Assembly: GCF_001050115.1 (NCBI RefSeq)
Contig: NZ_CP012024.1
Location: 724,001-788,000, forward strand
Reading direction: 5' to 3'
Origin: Bacillus smithii
GTDB lineage: Bacteria; Bacillota; Bacilli; Bacillales; DSM-4216
DNA: 64,000 bases
A program made the position numbers and the translations under genes. The notes below the pieces were generated by a model, which was given only the letters and a program-made list of their open reading frames with translations, searched no databases and was not told the DNA's origin. Positions 32,223-41,437 of the stretch are shown here, in pieces (within the stretch, counting starts at the first letter, position 1; each line of letters starts with the position of its first letter).

Positions 32223-32251
32223 TGGACATTTTATATAAAATGTATTAAGAT
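32223..32251 (+). promoter_or_regulatory. Promoter of the second tRNA-Leu gene
   Basis: TGGACA (32223-32228), a 17-base spacer and TAAGAT (32246-32251), SigA type, 35 bases before the tRNA. This copy is therefore probably an independent transcription unit. Confidence 0.55.
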
Positions 32252-32286
32252 AGTACTTGTCTGAAAAACAACGATAAAAACATTAG

Positions 32287-32369
32287 GCCGATGTGGCGGA
32301 ATTGGCAGACGCGCACGACTCAAAATCGTGTTCCCTTGTGGAGTGTGGGTTCGACTCCCACCATCGGCA
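32287..32369 (+). tRNA. tRNA-Leu (CAA), copy 2
   Basis: Identical over 83 bases to the last tRNA of the rRNA operon; anticodon loop CTCAAAA. It has its own promoter and terminator and marks the left edge of an accessory region. Confidence 0.95.
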
Positions 32370-32424
32370 TCGTTACAGTGCATTTTACAGTAATTTAAAC
32401 GTGAATAGTACCGAAATATCAACG

Positions 32425-32454
32425 TTCTTCACAGTATTGTGGAGGACTTTTTTT
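32425..32454 (+). terminator. Terminator behind tRNA-Leu copy 2
   Basis: TTCTTCACA pairs with TGTGGAGGA (two G:T pairs) around a four-base loop, followed by CTTTTTTT. Confidence 0.7.
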
Positions 32455-32579
32455 GTTATTGGTTCAATTACTAATGTTGGGGTTAAGAGACTTTTAGGGC
32501 AAAATAAAAGCAATTACGAAGATGAAGATCTCTCTTTAAAATGATAGTTGGTAACTACATAAAAAAGGAGATTTCATAA

Positions 32580-33280
32580 TGCATTCTCATTTTATTACAA
32601 AACTGCTTAGGATGAAGATGTTGAAATCACTCATGTGGAGGATCAAGTCACTCACTTGGAAATCTATATTTATACGTCTGTAAAAGTCCAAAAATGCCAC
32701 TGTTCTCAGAAGGAAACTTCCTCTGTCCATGATTATCGGATTTAAAGGATTCGTGATGTAAAGGTCTTTGAAAATATTGCTTTCTCATTTTGAGAAAATG
32801 TCGATACAGATGCAAGTCCTGCGGAAGACGGTTTCTATTAAATCTATTCTTTTCTAGAGAGTTACCAGCACGAATCCTCCAGCCTCTTTTGGTCAAAGTG
32901 AGGGCGTACAACTTTAAGCGGGTTGCCAAAGAAACAGGGTTTGATCGAAAAACAGTTCATAAGGTATCTCAAGGAGGACAAGTTTCCAGAGCGCAAAGCC
33001 AACAAAAAAGTAAACTTGTTCCTTATAAAAGATCAAATGGAACACTATGAGGGGATCCATTCAAACGAAAAAGGACAGAAAATAAAAGGTGTTCAAGGTT
33101 TGGCGACCAACGACTTTTCATCTTCTACCCCATCTCCAAAAGAAAACAAACGTCCTTTCGCTGTGCTTACGCAGCATTGGAAGAAAGTGAAACTGTATGA
33201 TGAAGGACATGTTAATAGAACGATTACAAAAGCTTGGTTGGGGCTCCACACAGCCCACCAACTGGAGCACTTATTAGAAG
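32580..33280 (+). pseudogene. Decayed ISL3-family transposase (N-terminal part)
   Basis: After AAGGAG and ATG, the sequence reads in broken frames as an ISL3-type N terminus: 'MHSHFITKLL', then 'EDQVTHLEIYIYTSVKVQKC', then the zinc-binding and helix-turn-helix part 'RKCRYRCKSCGRRFLLNLFF' and 'RVAKETGFDRKTVHK'. Several frameshifts and an in-frame stop separate the pieces and the DDE core is missing, so the gene is dead. The middle, up to about 33280, I cannot assign. Confidence 0.7.
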
Positions 33281-33431
33281 ACGCTTAAAATGGGGGAAAG
33301 TATTCGGAGACGATGTATTAGAGACAGCCATTTTAGATCATCCATTAATCCACGCCATTGCCTTTAATATCAAAAGCGATTCTTACCGCCTCCAAGAAAA
33401 AAAGCAGGCCTTTATCCTGCCTAGTTATTGA
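33276..33431 (+). pseudogene. Remnant of an IS21-type IstB ATPase (C-terminal end)
   Basis: The frame reads 'KWGKVFGDDVLETAILDHPL' and 'FNIKSDSYRLQEKKQAF', which resembles the C terminus of IstB helper proteins ('GDPVLATAILDRLLHH...SYRLKEKR' in the family). Only about 50 residues are left and no upstream istA/istB frame is present. It is joined directly to the ISL3 remnant, so two mobile elements have been fused and truncated here. Confidence 0.55.
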
Positions 33432-34232
33432 ACTAAACGTTCAAAATGTAGAATTTCAATTCGTTAAAATTCGAGAATTTTCAATCGATGTTGACATTTT
33501 TAAAATATTTTTGCCAAAATGTGTATAGAAAATGGTGGTGCTCCACTTCATTCTTTGCGCGGTCAGCATCAATGGAAATAACAAAGAAATATGCAAATTT
33601 GTTTGTTAAAGATATTCAAGATAATCATCAAAAGTATTCTCCCGTGAATAACTCATAAGGATTGTTGGAAAATGGAAATAATCAGACGGGTGAAGTTTGA
33701 GAATTATTTTATACTGGAAAAAAGGGCAACAAAATTTTTAAAAGATAAAAAATTTGATAGCCAAACTATATGTAATGGTGATAAAATGAACGTATATATA
33801 GAAGGGAGGAAATTTACGTAAAATATCGGTGTGAAATTTAAGTTAAGAGTTTATAGTCAAAGAGGGGGGACACAAAGACAATTACTATCTGACTAAGACG
33901 GAAAATGGTTGGGTTGTTAATACATTGTCAAACAAATTAAGCTATATTTAACCCACAAACCCAAAAACCAAAATTATATTTTTTAAATGCTTCATTCATA
34001 ACTTAATCTCTCCAAATACACATCTAAAAACACCCTACTTAGCAAGCACATTGGCAATTCGTTTGATAATTTTCCTCTTTGAAGGTCATTTTGACGCTTT
34101 AATTGAGTAGCAATCTTCTCGAACTGTGCAATGAGTTGAGAGAATTGATGTTCATAATACCTCTAACCTCCAAATTTTTCATTCCCTATAATATCAATCT
34201 TTCATATTTTATATTTCTATTTTTAAATCTAC
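33432..34232. other. Decayed AT-rich stretch, no intact gene
   Basis: No complete reading frame with a start signal. On the minus strand about 33992-34159 reads as one open frame (from 'YEHQFSQLIAQFEKI' to a TGA stop) but lacks a start codon in that frame, so it is at most a gene fragment of unknown origin. The rest is unassigned. Confidence 0.4.
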
Positions 34233-34240
34233 AAATAGTA
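34233..34240. repeat. Target duplication, left of IS256 element
   Basis: AAATAGTA, repeated at 35671-35678. Confidence 0.75.
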
Positions 34241-34343
34241 GATGATGTATAAAATTTTGTGTCAAGCATTTAGTTAGACCAAAAGAAAAAGGTAGGGTAT
34301 TCTCTGATTTGACCAATCATCTAGAGAAAGGAGTACCCTACCT

Positions 34344-35510
34344 ATGTCTAAGAGTATATCGAATATAGATTGGATGAATCAACTGGAAAACGTTATTCGT
34401 GAGTTTGTAAAGGAAAAATTAGAGCTGATCATGAAGGAAGAAATCCAGACTTTCCTCGAAATGGAACAAGAGGGAACGTCGAATAGAAGAAACGGCTATT
34501 ACCATCGAAACCTAGACACGCAGTATGGTCGTATCGAAGGACTTTCTGTTCCAAGAGACCGAAAGGGGGAATTTCAAACGCAGCTGTTCACCCCTTACCA
34601 ACGCCATACGGGCTGGCTCGAGGAAGCCATCATCAAGATGTATCAAAGTGGTATGAGTACGCGTGAAATTGGCAAGTTTATTGAACGAATTTTAGGCAAG
34701 GCCTATTCTCCTTCAACGATCAGTCGTATGACCGATATCGTGAAAGAAGACATTGAGAAATGGCACAAACGTCCCCTGAACAAACGTTATTCTGTCTTAT
34801 ATTTAGACGGATTGTATGTAAAACTTCGTCGCGATACCGTGGAGAAAGAAGTGATTTATGTGGTGTTGGGGGTCAACGAAGAAGGATATCGCGAAATTCT
34901 TGATTTTTTCGTAGGAGGACAGGAGAGTGCCTATGGATGGCAAGAGATTCTTCAACAGCTCTACAAAAGAGGCGTACAGGAAGTGCTTCTGGGCGTATTT
35001 GATGGCCTTCCGGGGCTAGAGGAAGCCTTTAAGGCTGTTTATCCGAAAGCCGATGTGCAGCGCTGTGTCGTTCACAAAGTACGTAATACCTTAAATCGTG
35101 TTCGGAAAAAAGATCAATTTGAAGTGGCAGAGGATCTCAAACTGATTTATCGCGCACCGAATAAGGAGATTGCGTTACAGATGTTTCAACAGTTTGAGTC
35201 GAAATGGTCGAACAAGTATCCGAGAGAAGTTCAATCTTGGGCCAATGAGTTGGATGTCCTCCTTACATTTATGGATTATCCAAGCAGTATTCGAAGTGTG
35301 ATTTACACGACCAATGCCATTGAACGAACGATCAAAGAGATTCGGAAACGTCTAAAGCCGATGAACAGTTTGAGTAGTTTAGAAGCCGCTGAAAAAGTCG
35401 TGTATTTGACCATCCAAGATTTTAATGAGAAATGGGCAGGACGAAAATTACGAGGATTTGCTGAAGCCTATGAAACCCTTCAACAAATGTTTGAAAAACG
35501 TTATAACTAA
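34344..35510 (+). CDS. IS256-family (mutator-type) transposase
   Basis: A 388-residue DDE transposase: N-terminal 'EEIQTFLEMEQEGTSNRRNGYYHR', catalytic 'LYLDGLYVKLRRDTV' (first Asp), 'GVFDGLPGLEEAF' (second Asp) with 'VQRCVVHKVRNTL' (the conserved C-x2-H region), and 'YTTNAIERTIKEIRKRLKP' (Glu). The frame is complete and AAAGGAG precedes the ATG, so the element may be active. Confidence 0.95.
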   Translation: MSKSISNIDWMNQLENVIREFVKEKLELIMKEEIQTFLEMEQEGTSNRRNGYYHRNLDTQYGRIEGLSVPRDRKGEFQTQLFTPYQRHTGWLEEAIIKMYQSGMSTREIGKFIERILGKAYSPSTISRMTDIVKEDIEKWHKRPLNKRYSVLYLDGLYVKLRRDTVEKEVIYVVLGVNEEGYREILDFFVGGQESAYGWQEILQQLYKRGVQEVLLGVFDGLPGLEEAFKAVYPKADVQRCVVHKVRNTLNRVRKKDQFEVAEDLKLIYRAPNKEIALQMFQQFESKWSNKYPREVQSWANELDVLLTFMDYPSSIRSVIYTTNAIERTIKEIRKRLKPMNSLSSLEAAEKVVYLTIQDFNEKWAGRKLRGFAEAYETLQQMFEKRYN

Positions 35511-35550
35511 CCAAATATTGTAAACGAACAAAATAAAGGGATTCTCCCTT

Positions 35551-35588
35551 TCCACACAGGAGACTGAATATTCAGTCTCCTGTGTGGA
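35551..35588. repeat. 38-bp perfect palindrome inside IS256
   Basis: The left half TCCACACAGGAGACTGAAT is followed without a loop by its exact reverse complement. It lies about 40 bases after the transposase stop codon. It can form a strong hairpin or cruciform. Confidence 0.9.
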
Positions 35589-35670
35589 GGAAATCGAACC
35601 CCTATCCATTCCAAATCCATTTCAGAGATACCCTATCTATCTTACATAACACAAAATTCTTGACGGTACC

Positions 35671-35678
35671 AAATAGTA
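35671..35678. repeat. Target duplication, right of IS256 element
   Basis: AAATAGTA, identical to the left flank. Confidence 0.75.
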
Positions 35679-35709
35679 TTAATGGGTTTATTTGTATTTC
35701 TTTTTCTCT

Positions 35710-35718
35710 TGATATAAT
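35710..35718 (+). promoter_or_regulatory. Extended -10 promoter of the restriction-modification genes
   Basis: TGATATAAT is a perfect extended -10 element; TTTGTA (35691-35696) is a weak -35 at 16 bases. It lies outside the IS256 element, about 90 bases before the first methylase gene. Confidence 0.55.
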
Positions 35719-35807
35719 GTTATATAGAATGCCATATAGATATATCCTTTTAATAGGGCTTTTTAAGTTGTAATATTGTACAATTAATGTTACGAGGATG
35801 ATAAAAA

Positions 35808-36650
35808 ATGCAACAGACTTTATTTGATGTTAGGAAATATATTAAAGCAAAGCCAGTATTAAAATGGGCAGGCGGTAAATCTCAAATGCTTAATGTACTT
35901 GTACCTAACGTTCCCAAAAAATACAATAAATATATAGAACCTTTTGTAGGCGGAGGCGCTTTATTCTTTGAGCTTTCTCCCGAAAGAGCAATTATTTCGG
36001 ACTCTAATCCAGAATTGATTAATTTATATAAAATAATCGCAGAGAATGTAAATGAGTTAATAGAATTGTTAAAAGAAATGAAAAATGATGAAGAATTTTA
36101 TTATAGAATTAGAGCATTAAACCCTGAAACATTAACAAATATTGAGAGAGCTGCCCGAACTTTGTATTTAAATAGAACATGCTATAACGGTTTATATAGA
36201 GTGAATAAAAAAGGAGAATTTAATGTTCCGTTTGGAAAATATAAAAATCCTAAAATTTGTGATGAAGAAAACCTACAAGCTGCAAGCGAAGTATTAAAAA
36301 ATGCCATAATTATTCACGGTGATTATAAAGACGTGCTTCAAGAATACGCAGAGCCAGGGGACTTCATATTTTTAGACCCACCTTATATTCCTGTATCAAA
36401 GTACTCTGATTTTAAACGTTATACTAAAGAACAATTTTATATAGAAGACCAAAGAGAATTGGCTAATGAAGTGAAACGGTTAAAGGATCTGGGGTGCTAC
36501 ATTCTTTTGACAAATTCAAATCACCCATTAGTTCATGAATTGTATAAGGATTATGAAATAAGTGTACATCAAACTAAACGGAATATTAGCAGTAAAGCAT
36601 CAAAGAGAACAGGAGAGGATGTACTTGTCAAAATTGAACCTAGAAAATGA
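35808..36650 (+). CDS. Dam-type DNA adenine methyltransferase (D12 class) of the R-M system
   Basis: A 280-residue N6-adenine methylase of the Dam/DpnIIA type. The AdoMet motif is 'KPVLKWAGGKSQML' with 'EPFVGGGALFFEL', the catalytic motif 'FLDPPYIP' has Asp190, and 'YNGLYRVNKKGEFNVPFG' is the conserved DNA-contact stretch. It is followed by an overlapping second methylase and a nuclease gene. Two adenine methylases fit an asymmetric site in which each strand needs its own enzyme. Low GC content and tRNA flanks indicate horizontal acquisition. GAGG precedes the ATG by about 10 bases. Confidence 0.92.
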   Translation: MQQTLFDVRKYIKAKPVLKWAGGKSQMLNVLVPNVPKKYNKYIEPFVGGGALFFELSPERAIISDSNPELINLYKIIAENVNELIELLKEMKNDEEFYYRIRALNPETLTNIERAARTLYLNRTCYNGLYRVNKKGEFNVPFGKYKNPKICDEENLQAASEVLKNAIIIHGDYKDVLQEYAEPGDFIFLDPPYIPVSKYSDFKRYTKEQFYIEDQRELANEVKRLKDLGCYILLTNSNHPLVHELYKDYEISVHQTKRNISSKASKRTGEDVLVKIEPRK

Positions 36651-37704
36651 AAGTAAAATAATAGCAGAACCAATTGAATTACCTGAGCAAATGAATAAGT
36701 TTCCTTCAACTAGGTTCATGGGTAGTAAGGAAAAGCTAATAGAATATATATGGGGAGTAGCATCTCAATTTCAATTTGATAGTGTTTTAGACTTGTTCAG
36801 CGGTAGTGGTGTAGTTAGTTATATGTTTAAAACTCAAAACAAGCAAGTATTTAGCAACGATTATATGGCTTTTTCTGCAAATATTGCCAAAGCTTTAGTT
36901 GAAAATAATCATGTTACCCTAACTAACGAGGATTTAGAAATAATATTAAATGAAGATACATCAACTGATAATTTTGTATCAGAAACATTTAAAGACTTGT
37001 ATTTTAGTGATGAAGACAACGCTTTTATTGATTTGGTTAGAGCTAATATAAAAAAATTAGAAAACAATATGAAAAAATCACTTGTATATGCAGCGTTAGT
37101 TCGTGCCTGCTTAAAAAAGCGGCCACGAGGAATTTTTACCTATACTGGTCTCCGTTATGATGATGGAAGGCGTGATTTAAGGTTATCTTTAAGAGAACAG
37201 TTTATGGAGGCTGTTGAATCAGTAAATGGAGCAGTGTTTGATAATGGAAAAGAAAATATATCCAGTCATGGAGATGCAATGACTTTAAAAAAACATGCAG
37301 ATTTGATTTATATTGACCCTCCATATTATAGTCCTTTGAGCGATAATGAATATGTAAGGAGATATCATTTTGTCGAAGGATTGCTAAGAGATTGGCAAGG
37401 TGTAGAAATGCAATGGCACACAAAGACTAAAAAGTTTAAAAGTTATCCTACACCGTTTAAAACTTTAGATGGTGCTTTCAAAGCTTTTGACAAGCTATTC
37501 GAATTTCATAAAAACAGTATATTAATTGTTTCATACTCATCCAATTCTTTACCAACAAAAGAAGATATAGTTTTATTAATGGAAAAATATAAAAAAAATG
37601 TTGATGTAGTATCTATCAGTCATAAATATTCGTTTGGGAATCAAGGGCACAAAGTTGGAAATAACAAAAATAATGTTGAAGAATATTTATTTGTTGGTTA
37701 TTGA
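36625..37704 (+). CDS. Second DNA adenine methyltransferase of the R-M system
   Basis: A 359-residue D12-class adenine methylase, not close to the first. 'STRFMGSKEKLIEYIW' and 'VLDLFSGSGVVSYMFK' form the AdoMet site; 'LIYIDPPYYSPLSDNEYVRRYHFVEGLL' carries the catalytic DPPY with Asp231. The TTG start is chosen because AGGAGAGG lies 6 bases before it; an ATG two codons upstream touches that site, and the more distant ATG has none. It overlaps the first methylase by 26 bases. It presumably methylates the opposite strand of the same recognition sequence. Confidence 0.85.
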   Translation: MSKLNLENESKIIAEPIELPEQMNKFPSTRFMGSKEKLIEYIWGVASQFQFDSVLDLFSGSGVVSYMFKTQNKQVFSNDYMAFSANIAKALVENNHVTLTNEDLEIILNEDTSTDNFVSETFKDLYFSDEDNAFIDLVRANIKKLENNMKKSLVYAALVRACLKKRPRGIFTYTGLRYDDGRRDLRLSLREQFMEAVESVNGAVFDNGKENISSHGDAMTLKKHADLIYIDPPYYSPLSDNEYVRRYHFVEGLLRDWQGVEMQWHTKTKKFKSYPTPFKTLDGAFKAFDKLFEFHKNSILIVSYSSNSLPTKEDIVLLMEKYKKNVDVVSISHKYSFGNQGHKVGNNKNNVEEYLFVGY

Positions 37705-37722
37705 TTTTAGGGGAAGAGGTTT

Positions 37723-39426
37723 ATGACAAAAAAAGCATGGTATATAGGGAACACAACTATTCGAAATGCAAAAAGGCTAAAAGATGGATTACGTGTACTG
37801 GTAGATTCCTCATTACATGGTAATTTAATAGGAAAAAGTAATGAACAAGAATTTGCCAGGCTCTTACATGAAGAGGGTGTTGTTTTTGTAAAGCGATTAG
37901 AAGATAATCCAAGAAATGACGCCAGTGATGTAGGAAGAAAATGGAGAGCTGCTTTAATGCAATTAGGTTTCATCAGACATGCAGAGTCTGATAGACCTTT
38001 TACAATAACACCGAACGGTTTGAGATTAATTAATGCAAATACGCTACCAGCGGAACAAGAAGTCTTTTTGAGGGCTTTGTTGGCTCATCAAATTCCATCA
38101 GTTATCGAAGCTTTTCCTGACCCTGTGTTTAGTCCTTTGAGGATTGTATTAGAAGTGTTAAAAAAATTAGAAGAGCAAAATTTAGAAGCTAAAATTACGA
38201 AAGATGAAATGACATCTATTGTACAAGTTACAAGAAGAATCGAAGACGTAGATAATGCCGTAAATAAAATAAGAGAATATCGTGAGCAACTTTCTCAAAT
38301 TGAAGTAGCAAGGGATAGAAAACGCTTTATAAATGCTTATCGTGATGAGGTTGCTTCGACCTTGGCTGGTCAGAGTTCAGGTACACTCAAGGATTATGCT
38401 GATTCTAATTTTAGATATTTAAAATTGACTGGATTATTTGTAGAAAATGGAAGTTCACTCAAAATTGCGGAACATAAGTATACAATTTTTAAACAAATTT
38501 TGTCTAAACCATATGAGCCAATACCAGATAGAGATTATCTGAATATTTTATGGAACGGTGCAATATTACCAACAGATAATGTAAGTAAAGCAATTGAAGC
38601 AATTAATTCAACAGCTGCTCTTTTGAAAAATAACGGTGAAATGGTAGAACTGCCCAATTTAACAACAATGGATGAACAAGATTTATCCCAATTACGGTTA
38701 AAATTAGAAGAAGATTGGCTAAAAGTATTAGAAAAACAATTTGCCAATAATCAAGTAAATGAATGGAAAGATATCCTAGAATATTTAAAGGCTTTAACTA
38801 AACCAATTAAAAAAGGAAGCAAAATTCCTCAAGGAGAAGGACCGGCTTATTTTGAATGGGCATTGTGGAGAGCGTTTTTGGCTATAAATCATTTGAAAAA
38901 TTCGCCATGGGAGGCAAGACGTTTTCGGGTTGATGAAGAATTTTATCCATTAGGACATGCTAGTGGTGGAGGTTCTGATTTAATATTTGAATTTGATGAT
39001 TTTGTTATAGTCGGCGAAGTAACACTATCAAGCTCTTCCAGACAAGAAGCAATGGAGGGAGCACCTGTTAGGAAACATGTTGCAGATATGGTAGATTGCT
39101 ATAGGGAAAAAGGTAAAAAGGTATACGGTTTATTTTTGGCAAATACGATTGATACTAATACTGCTGAAACATTTCGTGTTGGAGTGTGGTATCAACAAGA
39201 CGATAGAAAAATAGATTTAGAAATTCTGCCACTTACACTGGAACAGTTTATTATCATTTTTGAAAATGGATTTAAAGATGGTGAACGAAGAATCAATTAT
39301 AAAATGTTTGAAGATCTTATAAATAGTTGTCGTGAAAATTGTGATGCTACAGATGCCCCAACTTGGAAGAAAATTATTAATGAAAAAGTTAATTGCTTTG
39401 CGAATAATTTAAGGGAAATTTCATAA
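37723..39426 (+). CDS. Type IIS restriction endonuclease, AlwI/BstNBI-type
   Basis: A 567-residue nuclease. The C-terminal half shows the family core: 'FEWALWRAFLAI', 'FYPLGHASGGGSDLIFEFDD', 'FVIVGEVTLSSS' and 'PVRKHVADM'. Asp419, Glu432, Glu445 and His452 have the spacing (13, 13, 7) I remember for the catalytic residues of Nt.BstNBI/R.BspD6I. The N-terminal half should read the DNA site. AlwI cuts near GGATC and BstNBI-type enzymes near GAGTC; which site is read here cannot be told. The gene starts 18 bases after the second methylase. Some members only nick, or need a small partner subunit; no such gene is seen. Confidence 0.82.
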   Translation: MTKKAWYIGNTTIRNAKRLKDGLRVLVDSSLHGNLIGKSNEQEFARLLHEEGVVFVKRLEDNPRNDASDVGRKWRAALMQLGFIRHAESDRPFTITPNGLRLINANTLPAEQEVFLRALLAHQIPSVIEAFPDPVFSPLRIVLEVLKKLEEQNLEAKITKDEMTSIVQVTRRIEDVDNAVNKIREYREQLSQIEVARDRKRFINAYRDEVASTLAGQSSGTLKDYADSNFRYLKLTGLFVENGSSLKIAEHKYTIFKQILSKPYEPIPDRDYLNILWNGAILPTDNVSKAIEAINSTAALLKNNGEMVELPNLTTMDEQDLSQLRLKLEEDWLKVLEKQFANNQVNEWKDILEYLKALTKPIKKGSKIPQGEGPAYFEWALWRAFLAINHLKNSPWEARRFRVDEEFYPLGHASGGGSDLIFEFDDFVIVGEVTLSSSSRQEAMEGAPVRKHVADMVDCYREKGKKVYGLFLANTIDTNTAETFRVGVWYQQDDRKIDLEILPLTLEQFIIIFENGFKDGERRINYKMFEDLINSCRENCDATDAPTWKKIINEKVNCFANNLREIS

Positions 39427-39660
39427 GAAAAATTTGAACTTATTATTTTTTATCAGTTTTTCAATTGAATTTTCAAATATCAGCTTTATTTTTATAAGCA
39501 AAAGAGAATTTTACTGGAGTTCTTAAAAGGACTGGGGTCCGGTCTATGGTGAAATAAACATTCATCAGGCAGAAAGTTTTAAACAAGTTTTTTGAGATTT
39601 TCACTTAAAAATTTATGACAAACGTTATTAGCCCAATATTGTTGATGAATTGCCACCAAT
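39427..39660. other. Non-coding tail of the R-M island
   Basis: AT-rich, no gene seen; no integrase gene is present between the tRNA-Leu copy and its partial duplicate. Confidence 0.5.
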
Positions 39661-39718
39661 GCACGACTCAAAATCGTGTTCCCTTGCAGGAGTGTGGGTT
39701 CGACTCCCACCATCGGCA
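39661..39718 (+). pseudogene. 3' part of a tRNA-Leu (CAA), island end point
   Basis: 58 bases matching the tRNA-Leu genes from just before the anticodon stem to the discriminator base. The 5' part (acceptor and D arm) is missing, and the variable loop differs slightly (TTGCAGG instead of TTGTGG). A partial tRNA 3' end opposite a whole tRNA is the usual attachment-site pattern of an integrated island. Confidence 0.85.
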
Positions 39719-39741
39719 TCATACATAACGAAAAGCCTGTA

Positions 39742-39780
39742 AAGTCAATGCTTTGAGCCGTTCAGAGCATTGACTTTTTT
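39742..39780 (+). terminator. Terminator behind the partial tRNA-Leu
   Basis: AAAGTCAATGCT pairs with AGCATTGACTTT, followed by a T run. It shares CATAACGAAAAGCC just upstream with the terminator at 43049. Confidence 0.9.
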
Positions 39781-39930
39781 GTTTTTTAGAAGGTAAAGCA
39801 AAAGGCAAATTGTGTGGATAACAAGACGACACGCCCACTACTTTAACGGAGGTGTTTAATATACAAAAGCGTGGAGATACTAAATAGAGACTAATGCACG
39901 TCTGTATTTAACGAATTATAGGGGGATTTT

Positions 39931-41319
39931 ATGAAAAATCACCATCACTTATTACAAGCTGTAGATCGCCAAAAAGAAAAGCAAATGAAAAAAGGGGAAG
40001 GACCTTATCTTCATTGGTGGCAGCTTTCCTTAATAGGGATTGGTTCCATTATAGGGGCCGGTTTTTTCTTGGGAACTGGGCTTTCTATAAAAATTGCGGG
40101 GCCGTCTATTTTATTTGGATATTTAATTGCGGGCATCACCATCTTTTTTGTTTTTAGTGCTTTGGCGGAAATGACCGTCAATGATCCAGAGCCAGGATCT
40201 TTCCGAACGTATGCAAGAAAAGCATATGGCCGTTCAGCTGGTTTTGTTTCTGGATGGATGTATTGGCTGTCAGGAATTTTAATCATGTCTAGCGAAATTG
40301 TGGCGTTATCGACTTTTACTCAATTTTGGTTTCCGCATACTCCATTATGGATTTTTTCTATTATATATGCGGCATTGGGATTTGCGATTAATTTCTTAGG
40401 AGTAAAGAATTTTGGCCAAATAGAGTCACTGTTTGCAGTAGTTAAGCTATCCATTCTCATTTGTTTCATTGGTTTTGGGGCTTTGTTTATATTGGGAGTC
40501 GTTCATCCCAAAGGTGTTTCTTCTTTTCATCCAGGAATGGGCAGTTTCTTTCCGAACGGTGTAAAAGGTTTATGGTCAGCGATGATTTTTATCTTTTTTT
40601 CGTTTGGCGGTATTGAAGTGGTTGGAGTCGCATCATCGGAGCTTGACAATAAAAAAGATATTACTAAAGCCGGCACTGGATTAATCATTACACTTGTATC
40701 CATCTATATATTGTCTTTATTTTTTGTATTAAATATGGTGAATTGGACAAAAATTGATGAGTCGGAGAGTCCTTTTGTTACAGCTCTTTCAGCTTTTCAA
40801 ATTCCTTATTTGGATTCTCTGTTTAATATGATCATTATAAGCGCTGCATTTTCTACAATGGTTGGTGCCCTTTTTTCCATAAGTCGTGTAATGGTTTCTT
40901 TAGCAGAGGATGGCGACGCACCGAAAATTCTGAAAGAAAAAAACAGTCGTGGCGTAGCACAGAAAGCCCTATTAATAACAGCTATTGGTCTAAGCATCTC
41001 TATTCTTTTTTCTTATTTATTACCAAATACGATGTATGAATATGTGACTACTTCTGCAGGAGTTATTCTGATATTAAACTGGGTCATGATACTTGCATCA
41101 CACATAAAACTACATCCGACATATGCAAATAACAAAGGAACGTTCAAAGTTTTTGGGTATCCTTTTACTTCCTACATAGGAATTGCTTTTATTTTGTTGG
41201 GGATGTCCGGTTCTCTAATCCTAGCCAAAGAAAGAATAGGTCTGTTTATAAGTATAGGACTGATTCTGGTGATTTTTTTATGCTATAAATTTATTTTTAG
41301 AGCTGAAAATAGGCAATAG
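39931..41319 (+). CDS. APC-family amino-acid permease
   Basis: A 462-residue, 12-helix permease of the amino acid transporter (AAT) type. The first helix carries the substrate motif 'GIGSIIGAGFFLGTG', and 'SALAEMTVNDPEPGSFRTYARKAYG' is the usual loop after helix 2. Family members take up amino acids with protons; the substrate is unknown. GGGGG lies about 6 bases before the ATG. It stands alone between a partial and a decayed tRNA-Leu, each with its terminator. Confidence 0.88.
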   Translation: MKNHHHLLQAVDRQKEKQMKKGEGPYLHWWQLSLIGIGSIIGAGFFLGTGLSIKIAGPSILFGYLIAGITIFFVFSALAEMTVNDPEPGSFRTYARKAYGRSAGFVSGWMYWLSGILIMSSEIVALSTFTQFWFPHTPLWIFSIIYAALGFAINFLGVKNFGQIESLFAVVKLSILICFIGFGALFILGVVHPKGVSSFHPGMGSFFPNGVKGLWSAMIFIFFSFGGIEVVGVASSELDNKKDITKAGTGLIITLVSIYILSLFFVLNMVNWTKIDESESPFVTALSAFQIPYLDSLFNMIIISAAFSTMVGALFSISRVMVSLAEDGDAPKILKEKNSRGVAQKALLITAIGLSISILFSYLLPNTMYEYVTTSAGVILILNWVMILASHIKLHPTYANNKGTFKVFGYPFTSYIGIAFILLGMSGSLILAKERIGLFISIGLILVIFLCYKFIFRAENRQ

Positions 41320-41437
41320 TACAGGGATTTTCACCTTTAATCCAATACTTTATTGAGTGAAAAGAGGATGATTGATTATTTGACCCTTTATTTACATGAT
41401 TCAAAGATATTGGCAAATACTATAAGACGAATTCAGG

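Larger units (their letters stand above)
34241..35670 (+). mobile_element. IS256-family insertion sequence (1430 bp)
   Basis: The outer ends share AATTTTGTGT in inverted orientation and, further inside, related copies of TAGGGTATTCTCTGA. The whole is flanked by an 8-bp direct repeat, the size expected for IS256. It holds one intact transposase gene and a 38-bp perfect palindrome near the right end. Confidence 0.85.
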
